The position numbers and the translations under genes are program-made. A stretch of 64,000 bases of DNA from Fervidobacterium gondwanense DSM 13020 (GTDB lineage: Bacteria; Thermotogota; Thermotogae; Thermotogales; Fervidobacteriaceae), in assembly GCF_900143265.1 (NCBI RefSeq), contig NZ_FRDJ01000003.1, forward strand, positions 146,108 through 210,107, in the 5' to 3' direction. The stretch's first letter is position 1. Every line of letters starts with the position of its first letter. Of the stretch, positions 57,057 through 64,000 are shown piece by piece. Below the pieces are notes generated by a model. That model worked only from the letters and a program-made list of their open reading frames with translations. It had not been told where the DNA came from and did no database searches.

Positions 57057-60000
57057 TTGAAAACTCTAACAAAATACGTACTCAAACAGTCTTTAAAACC
57101 GTTCTTTATGGGGCTCGGCGGTTTCATAGTATTCGTTAGTGTTGAGTGGTTGTACCAGATTTCAGACTACATAATTAGAAACAGAGTTGATATATCAAAA
57201 TTGTTCCTTTTTGTGTTGTATAATCTTCCTTATTTCACGGTCCTTGGCATTCCAGTTGGGGTTTTGTTTGCTATATTCTGGGTCATCAGTGAAATGTATA
57301 CCAATAGAGAGATAACAGCAATCCTTGTACACGGCATATCGTCAAAACGTTTAGTAACACCGTTCGTTATTTTATCCATTATACTCGGCTTTTTTGCATG
57401 GTTAATGAACGATTACGTTGTTCCCAACGCAAATTATAAATCCTCGCAAGTTTTGAATCAGTACATATTGCAGTCACCGGAAACAGTGGTCAAGACAAAC
57501 ATGTTAGTTGAGTTAGAAAAAGATGTTTATTTCTATGTGAAAGAGTACAACAAACAAGCAGGTGAATTGTCCGACGTCGTGCTTTTTAGGAACGAAGAAG
57601 GTAACGAGCAGATTTTGACGTCTAAGAAGGTTATTAAGAAAAGTGATGGATGGTATCTTTTGGATGGAAATATGTACATAGTCGAACTCGAATCTGGTTT
57701 TCTCAAATTGGATATGCAGTTCAAGGAAATGAAACTTGACGTGGCTGGCGAGATAGAACAGATGCTAAGAGCTTATAAAACCACGCGCGATAAGACTTCT
57801 AAAGAACTTCGTGAGCAACTTGAGACATATAAGAAACTCGGTATTAATACTGCAAGCTTAGTTGTTGAACTTCACCAAAGGTACGCAAATGCTCTTGGAT
57901 CTTTGGTGATCGTGCTGATAGGCTTACCTCTTTCTCTGCTTTTTGGGTTCACCAGCAGGTCTTGGAGTGTAATATTAACATTCTTGATAGTTGTTCTTTA
58001 TCAGGGTTCTGGGGCATGGTTATCTGGAATGGGTAAGGAGGGGCTTCTTGATCCAGTTTTAGCGACCTGGCTGCCAAATATATTCTTCTCGATCGTCGGC
58101 TTTTTCATGTACATTCTGATGGATACGCCGTTTGCTTATAAGGTACGCGAGATTTTAAACAGGCTCTTCATCATCTTAGCTATCATGACTGTTTTTGGAA
58201 TGGTTCTCGGTTCAACAGGCTTTGCTGGAGATGTCAAGATAAAAGCTCAATCATTTACCATATCTGAGAGTCACGCGTTTATTGAAGGAAAGATAGTTAT
58301 TGAATGGGATAGATACAGAATTGAATGCGATGAGGCAACGGCAACACTTTTGGATGGAAAAGTAAAGTCGATACTCGCTGCAGGAAATATAAATTTTTTC
58401 GATGGTGATAGAAAGTACGTGGCAAAGTATCTCAATTATGAGTTTGAAACTGAAAGAGGAATAATCTTAAATGCCAGGACTGTCTACAATTACGATTATA
58501 AGGGTAAAAAAGTACCTATTTACCTTTCGGGCACATCGATTGAATTGCAGGAAGCAACGGAAAGCAAGAACGAAGTTATAATTGAAGATCCTCAACTTAC
58601 AACGTGCAACTTAGAGGAACCACATTACGTGATATTATCTGACGAAGTGTACGTGCTTGAAAATAAGTACATCATTGCTAAAAATTCCTTTCTAATAGTT
58701 CTCGGTGTTCCCATTTTTCCTTACCCTGTTTTCTTAACCAAACTCGAAGGTACCGCACCATATTCATTTTCTGTAGTCTTTGGAAACACACTTGCCGTAA
58801 CACAGACTTTTTCGTTCTCAGCAAATAATTGGAACAACACTTTATCTCTAACAACAGATTCAATAACCTTTACGGCAGAGAACTCAAAGAACAAGAGTGA
58901 GAAAATTACTTATGATTCAAAGAACGACAGGTTTGAATTTTCCATAATGCCTATAACATATAGATATTCTAAGGGTTCCGTGTACTACAAGCTCGATGGG
59001 ATTGTTTTTTTAGAAGGCAATTTTATCAATGCATCGAATTATTATCATAAACTTGGGCTCAATTTGCAGTCTCAGAATGTATACTTCAAACCATACTTAA
59101 TGTACGATGGGAAAACGACAGATTCCATAATATACCTAAATGGCGGAGTTAAGAGCTTGGATCTGAGCATACTTAACGACAACAAATTCTTGCTAAACTT
59201 AGACAGTGTTGTTCGTTTACAAACAGACGGTTATCTGACATCACTTGATAAGCCCTGGTCTAATTATTATCAGACAAGATACAGCCTTAATGTCAATAAC
59301 AATCTCATTAGATATAGCCTGAACCTTGGCGGTGACATAAGGAACAATGGAGAAAACAGAACACTTAATTATACTTATCAACTTCCTTGGAATTCGAGAA
59401 TTGATCAGCTATCGATAGATTTTCTATACAAATTTAACATTAAGTGGGTTTCTAACATAACTACATCGAAGAACGAGTCTTTTGGGCTTTCTGATAATTA
59501 TACTTTGAGCTCGAGTTATAACGTTGGTCCGTTTAGAGTGACGGGTTCTTGGGAGCAAACCTATGCTTTTCTTGATGAGCCTACGAGTACTAACAGAAAT
59601 CTTGTGAGACTTAGTACTTCTATCAATTCAAAAAACATTAGTACTTCTTTAATAAGAAGCTTTGATTTTGTAACTGGTAAACAGCTTCCGGACAATTACA
59701 CTATTAACTATTCTCAAGATTTTGGTCCAATGAATATCAATGGTTCGATTACCGGAACTTACGATAACGTTAATAAGAAACTCGGGAATGAGAATATCTC
59801 AATTAGTACTACATTCAAAGATTTTCAAACAAGTTACACACTCCAGTACACTATAACCCCCGGAAAACCTGTTTCCAACTTTGTGCACAATTTTAAATAC
59901 TCTAATCTCACCACCACCTTGTACCAAGAGAACGATTTCGTAAAGAGAGCGATTGTATCCGGTTCTTTTGCACTCCTTGACTATTCAGCAAAACTTAGTG

Positions 60001-60392
60001 CAAACTATTCTGTACAATCCAGAGAGTCTCAACCAAACTACAGTTTTACTTTAAGTCTTGAAAAGAAGGATGAGAAGTATATTCTTTCGTACAACACCGA
60101 TAACACTAAGAAATATGTCTTCGAGACACAATTAAAAACGCTTGACCCGAACATATCGTTGAAACTAAGATACAATCCTGAAGAAAATAAAATAGAAAGC
60201 GGGAACGTCGTTCTGGATAAATCGTTGCACTGCTGGCGGTTAAGCTTTGGCATTGACTTCTCCTATAAGAGCACAAGTTCTGTCTTTGATTATGTAGACA
60301 AAGTAACGTTCAAGTTCTACCTTACCGATATACCTGACATTTTCTTCTTTTTGAATCCTAAGGAAGGGCAGTTCCAATTTAGCGGGAAGTGA
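57057..60392 (+). CDS. LptF/G permease - LptA/OstA - LptD-like fusion protein
   Basis: 1111 residues, TTG start after GGGGTGA. 1-356: LptF/LptG (YjgP/YjgQ) permease, three TMs (12-34, 52-78, 99-118), a periplasmic jellyroll (about 130-270), three TMs (276-298, 304-324, 335-355). 369-390: a seventh hydrophobic segment ending GSTGFAGD, like an internal signal anchor. 392-500: OstA/LptA strands (IKAQSFTISESHAFIEGKI, ILAAGNINFFDGDRKYVA). 500-1111: LptD hallmarks TTCNLEEPHYVI and GVPIFPYPVF (550-559), then about 550 residues of Tyr/Asn/Ser-rich strands as in a beta-barrel. One chain would span inner membrane, periplasm and outer sheath. Only one of the LptD cysteines is present. No lptB or lptC is in the window. 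Confidence 0.82.
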   Translation: MKTLTKYVLKQSLKPFFMGLGGFIVFVSVEWLYQISDYIIRNRVDISKLFLFVLYNLPYFTVLGIPVGVLFAIFWVISEMYTNREITAILVHGISSKRLVTPFVILSIILGFFAWLMNDYVVPNANYKSSQVLNQYILQSPETVVKTNMLVELEKDVYFYVKEYNKQAGELSDVVLFRNEEGNEQILTSKKVIKKSDGWYLLDGNMYIVELESGFLKLDMQFKEMKLDVAGEIEQMLRAYKTTRDKTSKELREQLETYKKLGINTASLVVELHQRYANALGSLVIVLIGLPLSLLFGFTSRSWSVILTFLIVVLYQGSGAWLSGMGKEGLLDPVLATWLPNIFFSIVGFFMYILMDTPFAYKVREILNRLFIILAIMTVFGMVLGSTGFAGDVKIKAQSFTISESHAFIEGKIVIEWDRYRIECDEATATLLDGKVKSILAAGNINFFDGDRKYVAKYLNYEFETERGIILNARTVYNYDYKGKKVPIYLSGTSIELQEATESKNEVIIEDPQLTTCNLEEPHYVILSDEVYVLENKYIIAKNSFLIVLGVPIFPYPVFLTKLEGTAPYSFSVVFGNTLAVTQTFSFSANNWNNTLSLTTDSITFTAENSKNKSEKITYDSKNDRFEFSIMPITYRYSKGSVYYKLDGIVFLEGNFINASNYYHKLGLNLQSQNVYFKPYLMYDGKTTDSIIYLNGGVKSLDLSILNDNKFLLNLDSVVRLQTDGYLTSLDKPWSNYYQTRYSLNVNNNLIRYSLNLGGDIRNNGENRTLNYTYQLPWNSRIDQLSIDFLYKFNIKWVSNITTSKNESFGLSDNYTLSSSYNVGPFRVTGSWEQTYAFLDEPTSTNRNLVRLSTSINSKNISTSLIRSFDFVTGKQLPDNYTINYSQDFGPMNINGSITGTYDNVNKKLGNENISISTTFKDFQTSYTLQYTITPGKPVSNFVHNFKYSNLTTTLYQENDFVKRAIVSGSFALLDYSAKLSANYSVQSRESQPNYSFTLSLEKKDEKYILSYNTDNTKKYVFETQLKTLDPNISLKLRYNPEENKIESGNVVLDKSLHCWRLSFGIDFSYKSTSSVFDYVDKVTFKFYLTDIPDIFFFLNPKEGQFQFSGK

Positions 60393-60398
60393 TGTGGT

Positions 60399-61754
60399 AT
60401 GATGTTTTCCGACTTATCGAGCCAAAAGGGTAAAAATGAACACGGTGGAATGTTTGAGAGGTTTGAGGGTATTGTAAGAAAATACGCTCCCACGGAAGTT
60501 TCATTTTTACTTGCTGTTTCAGGCGGTGTGGACTCCATAGTTATGCTTGATTTGTTTATTCGGTTAAAAGCTAAGAGACAGCTGAAAATTGGTGTAGCAA
60601 CCTTCAACCATAAACTTAGAAAAGAAGCAGATGAAGAAGTTGAATTCGTAAAAAAGTTCTGTGAAGACCATTCCATACCATTCTATACAGCTTGTGCAGA
60701 TGTAAAAGCTTATGCTTACATTAATAAACTATCCTTAGAAGAAGCAGCAAGGATTTTGAGATACGAATTTCTCCATTCGGTTAAGAACTCTTACGGATAC
60801 AATTTAATAGCCACAGCACATAATCTGAACGACTTGCTTGAAACAATTATTCTACGTCTTGCAAAGGGAACTGGACCATTTGGCATGGTTGGGCTCAAAC
60901 CGCTGAGTGGAGAACACCTACGCCCACTTCTCTTTTTTACTCGTGAGGAGATAGAGAGTTACGCGATAGCAAGAAATCTTACTTTCTTTACAGACGCTTC
61001 GAATTTTGATGAAAGATACGAGAGAAACTATATAAGGCACCGGATTGTTCCGCTTCTGAGAAAGTTGAACCCATCAATAGAAAGAGCCGCAGAATCCTTA
61101 GCGCAAAGCACGTGGAAACTGGATGAATACATTGAGAGCGTAGTAGAAAAGACAGAAAGGTTTCGTACGAACGATCGATTGTTTTTTAAGTTAAGCGAAG
61201 ATAGATACATTCAGATAGAACAGGTCAGGCGTTTTGCGATGGAGTTTTTCGGTAAACCGCTCGACAGGGAAAAGATAGAAAGATTCGAAAATGCGAAATC
61301 AAAATCATTTAAAGTTTCATTCTGGAGAAATTTGGGAATGGAGGTTTCTCACGGATGGGTCATGATGGGTGATATTATTTCGCATGAACGGTTTGAATAT
61401 ACTTTAACAATAGAAAGACATGGTAATGAAACTATATTTTGTCCAAATGAAAAGAGATATTATATCAATGGGTACTTTATAGAATTTATAAACCGTGATA
61501 TAATGTTACCGTACGGTGTTGACAAAATTGTTCTAATAGTGAGGAATTGGATGGAAGGTGATAGAACGCTGGAAGGGAAGAAGGTAAAGGAAGTGTTCAA
61601 CGAAAGAAAAGTGCCGACGTTTCTGCGGAGAATGATACCTTTAATTGAGTACAACGACAAAATTGTTTTTATACCGCATATTTACAAATCAAGATTTCTC
61701 GATAGTTTAAATATTCAGGTTGTAGTGAAAGGAGGTTTTGGTATTGAATCGTAG
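60399..61754 (+). CDS. tilS: tRNA(Ile)-lysidine synthase
   Basis: Changes C34 of tRNA-Ile(CAU) to lysidine. 451 residues: PP-loop AVSGGVDSIVMLDL near 44, then HKLRKEADEE, ATAHNLNDLLET, and the RNYIRHRIVPLL motif. The C-terminal substrate-binding domain is present (VKEVFNERKVPTFLRRMIPLI). The first 17 residues before MFERFEGIV may be extra; ATG 60450 is an alternative. Overlaps ftsH by 11 nt. Confidence 0.93.
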   Translation: MMFSDLSSQKGKNEHGGMFERFEGIVRKYAPTEVSFLLAVSGGVDSIVMLDLFIRLKAKRQLKIGVATFNHKLRKEADEEVEFVKKFCEDHSIPFYTACADVKAYAYINKLSLEEAARILRYEFLHSVKNSYGYNLIATAHNLNDLLETIILRLAKGTGPFGMVGLKPLSGEHLRPLLFFTREEIESYAIARNLTFFTDASNFDERYERNYIRHRIVPLLRKLNPSIERAAESLAQSTWKLDEYIESVVEKTERFRTNDRLFFKLSEDRYIQIEQVRRFAMEFFGKPLDREKIERFENAKSKSFKVSFWRNLGMEVSHGWVMMGDIISHERFEYTLTIERHGNETIFCPNEKRYYINGYFIEFINRDIMLPYGVDKIVLIVRNWMEGDRTLEGKKVKEVFNERKVPTFLRRMIPLIEYNDKIVFIPHIYKSRFLDSLNIQVVVKGGFGIES

Positions 61755-63576
61755 CATTGGCTCTATAATCTTTCTGATACTAATAGCTCTCTCGCTGTTT
61801 TGGATATACGAAGGATTTGTCAACTCGAAGAGTGCTATTGAAGTCAATATGAGTTATAGTGATTTCGTGAAGCGAATGGGTGATGGAGAAACCGATATCG
61901 CGAAAGTTACTATCAAAGACGATGGTAATTTAAGAGTGGAAACGAAAAATGGAAGGCTGTATTCCGTATATGCTCCATGGTTTAGGTATGACATAGAGAA
62001 AATTAACAAACTTGTGGAGTACGGAGTAGTGGTAGATGGTGAGAAAAGCGTAGATAGTAGTATTTGGATTAACGTTATTGGAAACGCCGCATTTATTATT
62101 CTCACAATCATTTTGTTTGCATTCATCATACGTGGACTTGGTAGAGGAAATAATCAGGCATTTACATTCACCAAGAGCAGAGCCGAGAAGGTAGGTCCTA
62201 ACAAAATCAAGGTAACATTCAAAGATGTTGCTGGTGTTGATGAAGCAGTTGAGGAACTGAAAGAAACCGTTGATTTCTTGAAAAATCCAGGGAAGTTCTC
62301 TAAGATAGGTGCTCGCATGCCAAAGGGTATACTCCTTGTTGGACCTCCGGGAACTGGTAAGACGCTACTTGCTCGTGCCGTTGCCGGTGAAGCAAATGTT
62401 CCGTTCTTTCATATAAGCGGTTCAGACTTTGTTGAACTCTTTGTCGGTGTTGGTGCAGCAAGGGTTAGAGATCTATTTGAGCAGGCCAAGTCAAGCGCAC
62501 CATGCATTGTATTTATAGACGAAATTGATGCGGTTGGAAGGCACAGAGGAGCAGGTCTTGGTGGCGGTCACGATGAAAGAGAGCAGACACTGAACCAATT
62601 GCTCGTTGAGATGGATGGATTCGACATCAATCAAGGTATTGTGGTTATGGCTGCAACGAACCGTCCAGATATCTTAGACCCGGCATTACTTAGACCTGGA
62701 AGGTTTGACAAAAAAGTGGTTGTAGATCCACCTGATGTGAAAGGTCGGGAGGCAATCCTAAAGATACATTTGAGGAATAAACCTATAGAAAAAGACGTTG
62801 ATGTTGGCATCCTTGCTAAGAGAACGATAGGATTCGTTGGTGCGGACCTCGAGAATCTAGTCAACGAAGCTGCGCTGCTGGCAGCTCGCGCAGGAAGAAA
62901 CGTTATAAATATGGAAGATTTTGAAGAGGCAATAGACAGAGTTATCGCAGGACCTGCGAGAAAGTCACGAATCATTTCAGAAAAGCAGAAGAAGATAGTC
63001 GCGTACCATGAAGTAGGCCATGCGATAATAGGTTCTTCATTACCTAATGCTGATCCCGTTCACAGGATATCGATTACTCCAAGGGGTTATGCAGCTCTCG
63101 GATACACACTACACCTACCAGCCGAAGATAAATATCTGGTGAGTAAGAATGAATTGCTAGACAATATCACAACATTACTCGGTGGTAGAGCAGCAGAAGA
63201 GATTGTATTTGGCGATTTCACAAGCGGTGCTGCCAATGATATCGAAAGGGCTACTGAAATAGCCAGAAAGATGGTTTGTGAATATGGTATGAGTGAAAGC
63301 TTCGGACCTCTCGCATGGGGAAAGACTGAACAAGAAGTTTTCCTTGGAAAAGAATTAACGAGAATAAGGAATTACAGCGAAGATGTAGCGAAACTAATTG
63401 ACCATGAGATTCAAAAGATAGTCATGACGTGCTATAACAGGGCAAAAGAAATACTTGAAAATAACAGGGAAAAGATGGAGAAAATAGTCAACATACTCCT
63501 TGAAAGAGAAGTAATGAGTGGAGAAGAACTGAGGGCTTTGCTTAACGGTGGAACAGAATCCCTTGAAACTGTTTAA
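61744..63576 (+). CDS. ftsH: ATP-dependent zinc metalloprotease FtsH
   Basis: 610 residues from TTG 61744 (AAAGGAGG 8 nt upstream). TM1 about 6-22, a short periplasmic part, TM2 about 104-124, AAA+ core with [71 protein letters not shown], and the zinc motif HEVGH with [15 protein letters not shown]. Degrades misassembled membrane proteins. tilS-ftsH is a common neighbour pair. Confidence 0.97.
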   Translation: MNRSIGSIIFLILIALSLFWIYEGFVNSKSAIEVNMSYSDFVKRMGDGETDIAKVTIKDDGNLRVETKNGRLYSVYAPWFRYDIEKINKLVEYGVVVDGEKSVDSSIWINVIGNAAFIILTIILFAFIIRGLGRGNNQAFTFTKSRAEKVGPNKIKVTFKDVAGVDEAVEELKETVDFLKNPGKFSKIGARMPKGILLVGPPGTGKTLLARAVAGEANVPFFHISGSDFVELFVGVGAARVRDLFEQAKSSAPCIVFIDEIDAVGRHRGAGLGGGHDEREQTLNQLLVEMDGFDINQGIVVMAATNRPDILDPALLRPGRFDKKVVVDPPDVKGREAILKIHLRNKPIEKDVDVGILAKRTIGFVGADLENLVNEAALLAARAGRNVINMEDFEEAIDRVIAGPARKSRIISEKQKKIVAYHEVGHAIIGSSLPNADPVHRISITPRGYAALGYTLHLPAEDKYLVSKNELLDNITTLLGGRAAEEIVFGDFTSGAANDIERATEIARKMVCEYGMSESFGPLAWGKTEQEVFLGKELTRIRNYSEDVAKLIDHEIQKIVMTCYNRAKEILENNREKMEKIVNILLEREVMSGEELRALLNGGTESLETV

Positions 63577-64000
63577 ACTGTCTAAGGACTGCTCTCTATT
63601 AATGTTCTTAAAGATAGTGTTAACTTGTAGTGATGAAAGAGTGTAAGTGTGAAAGAATGAGATTGATATTACCATTGTGCGTTTTCCAAAAATTCTTGAC
63701 TACCCAAAAACCTTAGACCTACCACAAGAAGGGCATTTGGGATAAGGGAAAGAGAAGTTTTTGTGTTTGTGAGAATGGGAAAGTTTGAAGGAATGATGGC
63801 AGAGTTTGCAAAGGAATTGTTGGTTACCGTATTTGTCATGACCGTTTTTGTAAAAGCTGGTGGAATAACGTTTTGGCAAGAGAGCATTGAGTTATCCCTA
63901 TCGGGATACCTCCTTTGTCAAGAGTAGGTTGGGGGGTGTCCCATCTTTATAAGAATAATGCGGTTTTTGGAAAGTTTCAATACTTTTAGTTAACATTATC
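63577..64000. other. Non-coding tail after ftsH
   Basis: 424 bases. 63577-63699 holds nothing I can name and no clear ftsH terminator. 63700-63887 is the transposase fragment. 63888-63930 on the minus strand has TTGACA, AAAGGAGG and a small tatcccgatagggata palindrome, which look like the leader of the same element. 63930-64000 is A/T-rich without a gene. Confidence 0.5.
63700..63887 (-). mobile_element. Decayed transposase N-terminus (zinc-ribbon type)
   Basis: On the minus strand an ATG (63887) after a purine-rich site starts MLSCQN, then one base appears missing; in the next frame it reads STSFYKNGHDKYGNQQF, LCKLCHHSFKLSHSHKHKN and FPYPKCPSCGRSKVFG before TAG. CxxC pairs with the YGNQQF.C..C pattern are the zinc-binding N-terminus of IS1/IS6-like transposases. 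The catalytic domain is absent. Inferred decayed IS fragment next to ftsH. Confidence 0.6.

Overview
The window reads as chromosome of a thermophilic Thermotogota bacterium, most likely Fervidobacterium or a close relative. This is judged from protein similarity and gene order: a buk-ptb-buk2 / 2-oxoacid:ferredoxin oxidoreductase block next to nusB, an ftsA-ftsZ-pilB block, a serine-aminotransferase/serA pair, and a TM287/288-like ABC exporter. Genes are packed into long operons with frequent 4-nt stop/start overlaps, strong Shine-Dalgarno (SD) sequences and many GTG/TTG starts. The species assignment is inference; no 16S gene is present.

Layout. 1-2232 (+): nusB end, a pseudopilin-like protein, folP, an rsuA-type pseudouridine synthase, terminator. 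2295-6883 (-): a VWA-domain lipoprotein with a small beta-barrel protein; hsp20 under a textbook sigma-70 promoter embedded in a CIRCE operator; aminotransferase-serA. 7169-14795 (+): an amino-acid oxidation operon (aminotransferase, butyrate kinase, phosphate butyryltransferase, second butyrate kinase, P-loop protein, ferredoxin, three oxidoreductase subunits) in which two genes carry apparent frameshifts. 14963-17926 (+): an outer-envelope beta-barrel protein, tRNA-Gly(CCC), guaB. 17988-20171 (-): a DUF2089 regulator with two polymer-forming/bactofilin-like proteins and a small membrane protein, three of which share a short helical module. 20371-26678 (+): an MFS transporter, then hfq-hflX-M23 peptidase-orf-metK-rpsT-orf. 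26750-30740 (-): cobalamin adenosyltransferase, hutH and a chemoreceptor, translationally coupled.

30857-31420 (-): a GNAT acetyltransferase. 31500-42423 (-): a ten-gene tight run from an ftsQ-like gene through ftsA, ftsZ, pilB, an orf, ahcY, rng, a TGS-uridine kinase-like gene, a winged-helix regulator and a DUF4911 gene. 42578-44485 (+): an exported protein with Sm/SH3-like repeats, an FGE-sulfatase fold and PDZ. 44490-48373 (-): uracil-DNA glycosylase, winged-helix regulator, galE-like, rarA, macrodomain. 48573-52714 (-): marR plus a heterodimeric ABC exporter behind three tandem 15-bp repeats. 52948-63576 (+): an envelope/housekeeping operon (orf, ruvB, yggS, yggT, nadK, phoU-like, LptFG-LptA-LptD fusion, tilS, ftsH). 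The last 424 bases hold a decayed transposase N-terminus.

Most notable: (1) a 1111-residue protein that appears to fuse an inner-membrane LptF/G permease, an LptA/OstA bridge and an LptD-like barrel, i.e. a whole trans-envelope lipid conduit in one chain, in a phylum not known for canonical LPS; (2) four genes (hflX, pilB, rarA, and the orf before ruvB) whose conserved N-termini or SD sites point to AUA, AUU or CUG initiation because no ATG/GTG/TTG is available; (3) the DUF2089/bactofilin-like operon; (4) a triple-repeat operator candidate upstream of the MarR/ABC operon. All function calls come from reading motifs by eye; no database search was run.
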